Source: JAOPZW01 sp963803375 (GTDB lineage: Bacteria > Actinomycetota > Thermoleophilia > Solirubrobacterales > Solirubrobacteraceae). From it: a stretch of 64,000 nt of DNA. Both the position numbers and the translations under genes were made by a program. Positions within the stretch are counted from its first letter, which is position 1; each line of letters opens with the position of its first letter. A model generated the notes under the pieces. The model was not told the DNA's origin and did not search any database. It saw only the letters and a list, made by a program, of their open reading frames with translations. This document shows, piece by piece, positions 57,073 to 64,000 of this stretch. The DNA is taken from NCBI GenBank assembly GCA_963803375.1, contig CAWDMB010000007.1, positions 78,937 to 142,936 on the forward strand. Direction: 5' to 3'.

Positions 57073-58110
57073 ATGAGCGTCACGGTCACCGACCTGTTCT
57101 GCGGCGCCGGCGGCTCCAGCCTCGGCGCCGAGCTCGCCGGCACTCGCCTGCGGCTCGGGCTCAACCACTGGGACCGCGCCGTGGAGACGCACGCCGCCAA
57201 CTTCCAGCACGCCGACCACGAGTGCGAGGACGTGGCCTCGCTGACCACCAGCCGGATCCGCGGCTACCCGGACTCCTCCATCTTGTTGGCCTCGCCGGAG
57301 TGCGTAAATCACAGTTTGGCCAAGGGGGCGCGGCGCCGTAAGCTGCAAGCCGCCTCCTTGTGGGAGGACGGCCCGGCGGGGACGCCGAGCGGAGCGCTCG
57401 CGGGCGACGATGTGGGACGTCGTGCGGTTCTGCGAGCAGATCAAGGGCCGTCCCTACCAGGCCGTGGTCGTGGAGAACGTCGTCGACGCGTTCAAGTGGG
57501 GCGCCGACGACGATGGCGGCCTGTTCATCGCCTGGCTGGGCGCGCTGCGTGCGCTGGGCTACGAGCACGAGATCGTGTGGCTGAACTCGATGTTCTGTCC
57601 CCCGGCGCCGGCGCCGGTGCCGCAGTGGCGCGACCGCATGTACGTGGTGCTCGGGCGGCGCGGGATGCGGCGGCCGAACCTGCGGGTCGAGCCCCCGGCG
57701 TGGTGCCCGCGCTGCGAGCGCATCGTTTGCGGGCGGCAGACGTGGAAGAAGCCCGCCGGGCGGGTTTGGGGTCGCTACGGGCCCGGGGACTCTACAGTTT
57801 CCCCGACTGCCGGCAGCCCGTGCTGCCGGGAGCGTTTCCGGCCGCCGCGATCATCGACCCGACGATCCCGGCGCCGCGGATCGGGGAGCGCATCCGGCCG
57901 CTCGCCGCGAACACGCGGGAGCGGATCCGCCGCGGCCTCGAGCGCATGCAGACAGAGCCGTTCGCGATCCGGCTCACCCACGGCGGCGCCGCCCGACCGC
58001 TGACGCTGCCGCTCGTGACGCTCACGCGCCGCCACGACCCCGCGATGGTCTTCCCGGTCGCGGCCAACGTGTTCGAGCGCACCCCCGGCAATCGCGCTCG
58101 CCACGCCGAC
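57073..58110 (+). pseudogene. Phage-type DNA (cytosine-5-) methyltransferase, frameshifted
   Basis: ATG 57073 gives motif I TDLFCGAGGSSLGAE, then NHWDRAVETHAANF and the catalytic region ASPECVNHSLAKGARR (Cys in a PEC rather than the common PPC). After shifts near 57375 and 57400 the frame continues MWDVVRFCEQIKGRPYQAVVVENVV (ENV motif VI) and PQWRDRMYVVLGRRG (motif VIII), then CPRC...ERIVCGRQTWKKP. After a third shift near 57785 it ends with RPLAANTRERIRRGLERMQ and a fading tail. This layout, with a zinc-type insert, is known from actinophages and mobile elements. The C-terminal motifs IX-X are not found. Confidence 0.7.
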
Positions 58111-58500
58111 CCGGTGTTGGGATCCGGTCCGGGCCACTGTGGTTCAGGACCTGCTCAGCGTCGCGGTCTATCTCGCGATCGCCACCCCGATCGTAATCTA
58201 GGTTGGCAAGTGCTCATGGCGTCCGTTCACCTCAGCGCGGGCCGACGCAGCTGGCGGACGCACCGGCGGCAGCGACCAGCAAGGGGGCTCGCCCGGCCGC
58301 CGCGCCCAAGACCGAAGAGCGAGCGTGACCCGGCGAGCGTGGCGCACGTCAAGGAGGCGACACGCGACGGCGGCGCGCTGTCCTCGAGACCACTCCGTGA
58401 TCGCCGACCCGCGTAGACGCCGCTGGTTCTCCGGGGAAGCACGATTGTAAGCCCGTGCTGCAGGGTGCAAGGCTGTGCGCCCATGGAAACCGCGCAGGCG
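58111..58500. other. Gap region with a hydrophobic C-terminal tail
   Basis: No intact gene. A 20-codon open stretch at 58139-58201 (VVQDLLSVAVYLAIATPIVI, stop) looks like the end of a membrane protein whose front is missing. The rest to 58500 shows no recognisable coding or structure. Confidence 0.4.
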
Positions 58501-61190
58501 ATGGCTAGCACGCCCGAGCATCGGCGCCTGGAGGAGCCGCACCGGCGAGGTCGCGTGGAAGGCCTGGGGCCCCTATCTGAGCGAGCGCCAGTGGGGCACG
58601 GTGCGCGAGGACTACAGCGTGGGGGGGATGCCTGGAGCTACTTCAGTCACGAACAGGCGCGGTCGCGCGCCTATCGCTGGGGGGAGGACGGGATCGCCGG
58701 GGTCTGCGACGAGCGCCAGCGGCTGTGCTTGGCGCTGGCGCTGTGGAACGGAACGACCCATCCTCAAGGAGGGATGTTCGGCCTCAGCAACGGGGAGGGC
58801 AACCACGGCGAGGACGTCAAGGAGTACTGGTACTACCTGGACAGCACGCCGACGCACTCGTACCTGAAGTGCCAGTACAAGTATCCGCAGCGGGCGTTCC
58901 CTTACAGGGAACTGGTGTCCACCAACCCCAGCCGGCAAGCAGGAGCTGGAGTACGACTGCTGGACACCGGCATCTTCGACGAGGACCGCTACTTCGACGT
59001 GATCGTGGAGTACGCCAAGGGCGCCGCCGCCGACATCGTGATGCTGGTGACGGCGCACAACCGCGGGCCGGACGCGGCGACTTTGCACCTGCTGCCGAAG
59101 CTGTGGTTTCGCAACACTGGTCGTGGGGCGACGACGTCCCGAAGCCGACGCTGGAGGCGGACGACGGGGAGCCGGGAGTCGCCGCCGTGCGCGCTTCCTC
59201 GGAGCTCGGGGACTGGTTGCGCGCGGACGAGTCGGCGCCGCTGCTGTTCTGCGAGAACGAGACGAACAACCGCGCCTGTTCGGCGTCCAGAACGCGTCCC
59301 CGTACGTCAAGGATGCGATCAACGGGTACGTCGTCGCGGGCAAGCGAGGCGGTCAATCGAGCGCACGGGCACGAAGGTCGCGGCTCATCACGTTCTAGAT
59401 TGGCCCCGGGGACAGCGTCACGGTTCGGGTCCGCTTGACCGCGTAGACGGCCATGCCGGAGGAAATGAAATGCCGAGCCGGCCCGCTGCGTGGTTTGACA
59501 AGGTGCTGATCGCGCGGCGGGAGGAGGCAGACCAGTTTTATGCGACCGTGATTCCTGCGGCCTGCGCTGCGGCCCGACGCGGCGATGGTGATGCGCCAGG
59601 CGCTGGCGGGGATGCTGTGGGGCAAGCAGTACTACGAGTACCACGTGCAGGGGTGGCTGGGGAGCATGGGTCCACCGTGGGATCCGAACGCTCCCGCCAG
59701 TTCGGCGCGCAACTCAGTGGTCCCACATGGTCGCCGGTGACGTAATCTCGATGCCCGACAAGTGGGAGTACCCGTGGTTCGCCGCTGGGATCTCGCGTTT
59801 CACTGCGCGCCGCTGGCCTCGTCGACGTCGACTTCGCCAAGGAGCAGATGGAGCTCTTGCTCGAAGACTCGATATCTCCACCCGAACGGCCAGATTCCCG
59901 CGTACGAGTGGAACTTCAGCGATGTCAACCCACCGGTGCACCGCTTGGGCGGCGCTGTACGTCTACGAGCATGAGGCGGAGATTCGTGGGCAGGGCGACC
60001 GCGAGTTCCTGGCCCGCGTGTTTCACCGCCTGCTGGCCAATTTCACGTGGTGGGTGAACCGCAAGGATCCGGACGGTCGCAACCTGTTTCAGGGGGGCTT
60101 CCTGGGCCTGGACAACATCGGCGTCTTCGATCGTTCCGCGCCGCTGTCCGGCGGTGGCGCGCTCGAGCAGGCCGACGGCACGGCCTGGATGGCGCTCTAC
60201 TCCCAGTAGATGCTGCAGATCGCGATCGAGCTGCGCAAGACGATACCGGCTACCTCGACATGGCGCTCAAGTTCGTCGAGCCACTTCGAGTGGATCGCGA
60301 TCGCGATGAACCCACCTGACGGCGACACGCCGCTATGGGACGAGGAGGACGGCTTCTACTACGACGTGATGCGGATGGCCGATGGCAGCGCGATGCCGCT
60401 CAAGGTGCGCTCGCTCGTCGGTCTGCTGCCGCTGTGCGCGGCGACCGTGTTCGAGCGCAGATATATCGAACGCAACCCGAGTGCTGGGGCGCTGACACCG
60501 AGCGCGTCGCAGAATGCTCCGACGCCGACCGGCAGTGGCGCACCTGCCTCGGCCCCGAGCCCGGAGGGACGGCGGATCGTCGTCGCTCGTCGATGAGCGA
60601 GCGGCTGCGGCGGATCCTCGCCGTGATGCTCGATGAGGAGGAGTTCCTCGGCCCCCACGGGATTCGCTCGATCTCTCGCCGCCACCTCGAGCAGCCGTGC
60701 GTGTTCGACTGGGGGGGCCAGGAGTACAGCGTCTGCTATCTGCCGGCGGAGTCGGACTCCGGCATGTTCGGCGGCAACTCCAACTGGCGCGGTCCGGTCT
60801 GGTTCCCGATCAACCTGGTCATTCTGCGCGCCCTGCGTCCAGCTCCATCGCTATTACGGCGACGGCTCAAGGTCGAATGCCCGACCGGCTCCGGTCGGAA
60901 GATGAACCTGCTCGAGGTCGCCGAGCGAGATCGGCGCGCGGCTCGCAAGACCTTCACCACGACGAGCACGGGCGCCGGCCGGTGTTCGGCGGCATCGAGA
61001 AGTTCCAGACCGACCCGCATTGGCAGGACCTGTTTCTGTTCTACGAGTACTTCCACGGCGATAACGGCGCCGGCATCGGCGCAAGCCACCAGACCGGCTG
61101 GACCGGATCGTGGCGCTCTTGTTCCCCCTCGGCGGCGCCATTCAGACGCGGCCGGGCACGGCCGCCGGCGCCGCACGGGAGCCGATCCAT
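58501..61190 (+). pseudogene. GH63/MGH1-like glucosidase, many frameshifts
   Basis: Pieces in all three frames line up in order with one roughly 880-residue glucosidase: GEVAWKAWGPYLSERQWGTV, DAWSYFSHEQARSRAYRWGE, GEGNHGEDVKEYWYYLDSTP, DTGIFDEDRYFDVIVEYAKG, then NGQIPAYEWNFSDVNPPVH, NFTWWVNRKDPDG, NLFQGGFLGLDNIG, LWDEEDGFYYDVMRMADG, FGGNSNWRGPVWFPINLV and finally GIGASHQTGWTG near 61110. These are (alpha/alpha)6-barrel motifs of GH63-type enzymes acting on alpha-glucosides. At least ten single-base shifts break it. No domain is missing. No stop codon lies between its end and the GH13 part in any forward frame. Confidence 0.75.
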
Positions 61191-62673
61191 CGAGCGCCTG
61201 CCCGGCCCGAGGTCTACGAGATCAACACGGCGGTCTGGCTTGAACGGCTGGCCCGCCGTACGACGGCCGCTCAGGTCGCTGAGGCCCGGACGCGGAGTGG
61301 GACACCAGGTGGCGCTGCCGGTCGATGCGGTCTGGCTGATGGGCGTATGGGAACGCAGCCCCGCCGGTCGCGGATCAGCGCAGACCGCTCCCGGGCTCGA
61401 CGCCGGCAACCAGGTGGCGCTGCCCGACCTCACCGACGAAAACGTCTCGGGTCGCCGTACTGCGTGCGAGGCTATCAGGTCGACGCGCAGCTCGGCGGCC
61501 CCGAAGCGCTCGCCGCGGCCCGCAGCGCAGCTCGCCGACCTAGGCCTGCGGCTGATCCTCGACTACGTTCCGAACCACGTCGCGCCGGACCATCCCTGCT
61601 CACCCAGAGCATCTATACTTCGTACTGCACGGAGATTGCACTCGACCTGGCAGCGGGACCCGGCTGCCTTACTTCGAGAGTGGGTGACCAGTCGCTATTG
61701 CACGCGGCCGCTATCTCAACTTTCCGCCATGGCCGGACGTCGCCCAGATTAACGCATTCTCGCCCGCGGGGCCCGTCGGGCGGCGGCCGAGACCGTGATC
61801 ATCTATAAGCCGCACAGTGTGACGGCATGCGCTGCGACATGGCGATGCTGATGATGACGGACATCTTTCGTTCGCACGTGGGGGCAGCGCGCCGGACCGG
61901 TGCCGGAACGGCGGAATTCTGGCCGGAAAGCTTATCGAAGCCGACCCGGGCGTGATCACCCGTGGGTGTTCTGTTCATCGCCGAAGCCTACTGGGTCTTC
62001 CAGTAACACCAGGCGCAAGGCTTCGATCTCTGCTATGACAAGCGCCTCTATGACCGCCTGTGGCATGAGAACGCTGAATCCATACGCTCCCATCTGCGTG
62101 CCGACCTCCGACTTCCAGCGCCGCCTGCTGCGGTTCATCGAGAACCATGATGAGCCCCGCGCGGCGTCCGTTTTCGGACCTGCCCAAGCCAGAGCAGCCG
62201 CGGTCGTCGGGTCCACGTTGGAGGGTGCGCGTCTCATCCACGACGGCCAGCTGGACGGCCGGCGAACGCGGATCCCGGTATTCCTAGGCCGTGGCCCCGA
62301 CGAGCCGCCGGACGGCGACCTGCGTTCGTTCTACGCACGCCTGCTGCGAGCCGTCGCCGAGGCCGACCTGCGCGACGGCGACTGGCGCCTGTGCGAATGC
62401 CGGGGCTGGCCTGACAATGACTCCTACCGCCGGCTGGTCTCGTGGTGCTGGTCGAGCTCAGAGTCACGCCAGCTGGTCGTGGTCAACCTCTCAGACGCTC
62501 CCGCGCAGGCACGGGTGCGCCTGCCATGGGGAGACCTCCCGGGACGAACCTGGGAGCTGACCGACAGGCTTGACGGACAGCAGTTCCAGCGCGCCGGCGA
62601 CGAACTGGCCGCTGAAGGCCTGTACGTGGCGCTCGACCCCTGGGCGTCGCACTTCCTTTCGTTTGCGGGCTAA
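61190..62673 (+). pseudogene. GH13 alpha-amylase-family protein, frameshifted, intact C-terminal end
   Basis: Starting with ARPEVYEINTAVWLERLARR, followed after shifts by VDAVWLMGVWERSPAGR, GLRLILDYVPNHVAPDHP (GH13 region I), CDGMRCDMAMLMM-like sequence near 61820-61860 (region II) and FIENHDEPRA (region IV) in the last frame. From about 62100 to 62673 the frame is continuous and ends with a beta-sandwich domain (LVVVNLSDAPAQARVRLPWGD). About five or more shifts break the first two thirds. The protein would act on alpha-glucans or small alpha-glucosides together with the GH63-like part. Confidence 0.75.
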
Positions 62674-62708
62674 CGGTCGAAGTCATGTGCGTACAGCGGC
62701 TGTGCCGA

Positions 62709-64000
62709 TCAACGATCCCGAGCGTGGGCTCGCGCAGCCCACGCTCGGGTCCCGCGCATACAGCCGCCGATGCAGCGTAGCCGGTTGGTCTCGGGGCGCT
62801 CGGCGGCCGGCTTGATCTCGCGCTTGAGAATCTTGCCGGTGGCGCCCTTGGGGAGGCGCTGCAGCAGCCAGACCTCGCGGGGGTACTTGTAGGGGGCGAC
62901 CCGCGCCCGCACGAACTCCCGCAGCTCGTCGGGGGTGGTCGCGGGCGCCTGGGGGAGAGCAGGGCCACGGCGGCGGCGACCTCCTCGCCGAGGGGGGAAG
63001 AGGTGGAGGACGCCGATCACCGCCGCCTCGGCGACTGCGGGGTGTTCGTAGAGGACTTCCTCGATCTCGCGGGGGTAGACGTTGTAACCACCGCGGATGA
63101 TCAGGTCCTTCTTGCGGTCGACGATGTAGTAGAAGCCGTCCTCGTCGACGCGTGCGAGGTCGCCGGTGCTGGCAGCCAGCCGTCCTGGACGGGGGTCTCG
63201 GCGGTGGCCTCGGGGCGGCCCCAGTAGCCCTTCATGATGTTGTGACCGCGTACGCACAGTTCGCCGGACGCCGGTCACCGACTCGTCGAGCAGGCACATT
63301 TCGACACCCTCGATCGGGGGGTGCCGACGGAGCCGGGCTTGCGGGGGCGGTCCGGGTGGTTGGAGGCGGCGTACGGGGAGGTCTCGGACATGCCGAAGCC
63401 CTCCAGGACGGGACAGCCGAAGGCGCTCTCGAAGCCGTGCAGGACCTCGACCGGCAGCGAGGCGCCGCCGGACACGGCCACCCCGCAGGGTGGTGGTGTC
63501 GTGGGTGCCGGGCTGCTGTGTGTACGGGCGAGCATGGCCGCGTACATGGTGGGCACGCCCTCGAAGACCCTCACCTGCCGCTGCTGGACGGTCTGCAGCG
63601 CCAGGACCGGGGTCGAAGCGGGGGCAGCAGCGTCAGCCGGGCGCCGACGCCGACCGCGGTATTCATGGCGCAGGTCTGGCCGAAGGCGTGGAAGAGCGGC
63701 AGCGCGCCGAGGGTCACCGTGCGTTCGTCGAAGCCGGAGCAGTGCCGACGGTGGCCTCGACGTTGCAGCAGGAGGTTGTCGTGCGTGAGCTCGGCGCCCT
63801 TCGGGGTGCCGGTCGTGCCGGAGGTGTAGAGGATCACCGCCGTGTCGTCGCGGTCGCGCTCGACCACCTCGGCGACGGGTCCGCACCGTGCTAGGAGCCG
63901 CTCGAGGTCGCCGGGCTCCACGAGCAGGCACTCGGCGGCGGCCTGCTCGGCGCCGCCGTGAGCTGCGTCGGCGAACTGATGCCAGGCGAAGAGCACCTTG
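62709..64000 (-). pseudogene. Fatty-acid CoA ligase (FadD-like), frameshifted and cut by window edge
   Basis: On the minus strand from the right edge: DDTAVILYTSGTTGTPKGAE (AMP-binding P-loop), LGALPLFHAFGQTCAMNTAVG, a shift, RVFEGVPTMYAAMLAR, VAVSGGASLPVEVLHGFE, LEGFGMSETSPYA (A5), another shift, then STGDLARVDEDGFYYIVDRK and KDLIIRGGYNVYPREIEEVLYEHPAV, and LPKGATGKILKREIK at the end. These are all ANL-ligase motifs in order, with at least three shifts. It would make long-chain acyl-CoA. The final 35 residues run through a hairpin terminator and are probably not native. The sequence is strongly of Streptomyces/Frankia style. Confidence 0.75.
62717..62749. terminator. Hairpin terminator between convergent genes
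   Basis: CCCGAGCGTGGGCT, a five-base loop, and the exact complement. It lies 44 bases after the GH13 stop, where the convergent CoA-ligase gene also ends. No T-tract follows, so its strength is uncertain. Confidence 0.6.

Noticed and set aside
1..64000. tRNA, rRNA or CRISPR array
   Set aside because: No cloverleaf with a GTTCGAATC-type T-arm and no regularly spaced repeats were found by eye on either strand.

Overview
The window is about 70% GC, has long gene-dense arms and uses many GTG starts. It looks like an actinobacterial chromosome, most probably Thermoleophilia (Solirubrobacterales-like). Supporting signs are a 180-kDa type NAD-glutamate dehydrogenase, a GTP-dependent PEP carboxykinase, a B12-dependent MeaA-type mutase with crotonyl-CoA carboxylase/reductase, a DEDDh-exonuclease/GIY-YIG fusion, and secreted repeat proteins of a style I associate with that class. 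The class assignment is inference from gene content, not from a marker RNA; no rRNA or tRNA was seen.

Bases 1 to about 47,240 form a clean, intact region. In order it holds: the end of an ABC substrate-binding protein; a metal operon (DtxR/MntR regulator, Nramp transporter, two small proteins); YgfZ; an exonuclease/endonuclease fusion; a lipoprotein; a type II NADH dehydrogenase; a MarR/MFS drug-export pair; CorA; crotonyl-CoA carboxylase/reductase with an unknown partner; a SigB/F-type sigma factor; ClpS; an MBL hydrolase; a MeaA-type mutase with its MeaB chaperone; MoaA; a zinc-ribbon-like protein with a truncated haemoglobin; NAD-GDH; PEPCK; a MaoC hydratase; a malyl-CoA-lyase-like enzyme; a SucCD-like ligase with a one-cluster ferredoxin; agmatine-to-putrescine enzymes; an AAA ATPase; PNP; an acyl-CoA dehydrogenase; an acyl-CoA ligase; an aminotransferase; and acetate kinase with phosphoketolase.

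Together the carboxylase/reductase, mutase, hydratase, lyase and dehydrogenase cover most steps peculiar to the ethylmalonyl-CoA pathway (acetyl-CoA assimilation without the glyoxylate shunt). They are spread over 30 kb in several short operons, with PEPCK and a possible malate/succinate-CoA ligase next to them to carry C4 units toward gluconeogenesis. Many of these genes appear to be transcribed without a leader: a TANNNT-like -10 hexamer lies 6 to 9 bases before the start codon at a dozen or more of them.

The right part, from about 47,400 to the end, is very different. It is an accessory region with an internally deleted IS1380-type element (inverted repeats and target duplication visible), a group II intron with a recognisable domain V and a frameshifted reverse transcriptase, an IS1595 element with an intact transposase, an IS1380 remnant interrupted by an IS66 element with a perfect 8-bp duplication, a transposase tail, an excalibur/nuclease gene, a ParB-like gene, a phage-type cytosine methyltransferase, GH63-like and GH13-like glycosidases and a fatty-acid CoA ligase. 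Nearly every gene longer than about 450 bp here carries single-base frameshifts, while short genes (a BON protein, a one-helix membrane protein, a DUF1269-like protein) stay open. Real decay and low-accuracy sequence are both possible; the young IS66 copy with a broken transposase favours at least some sequence error.
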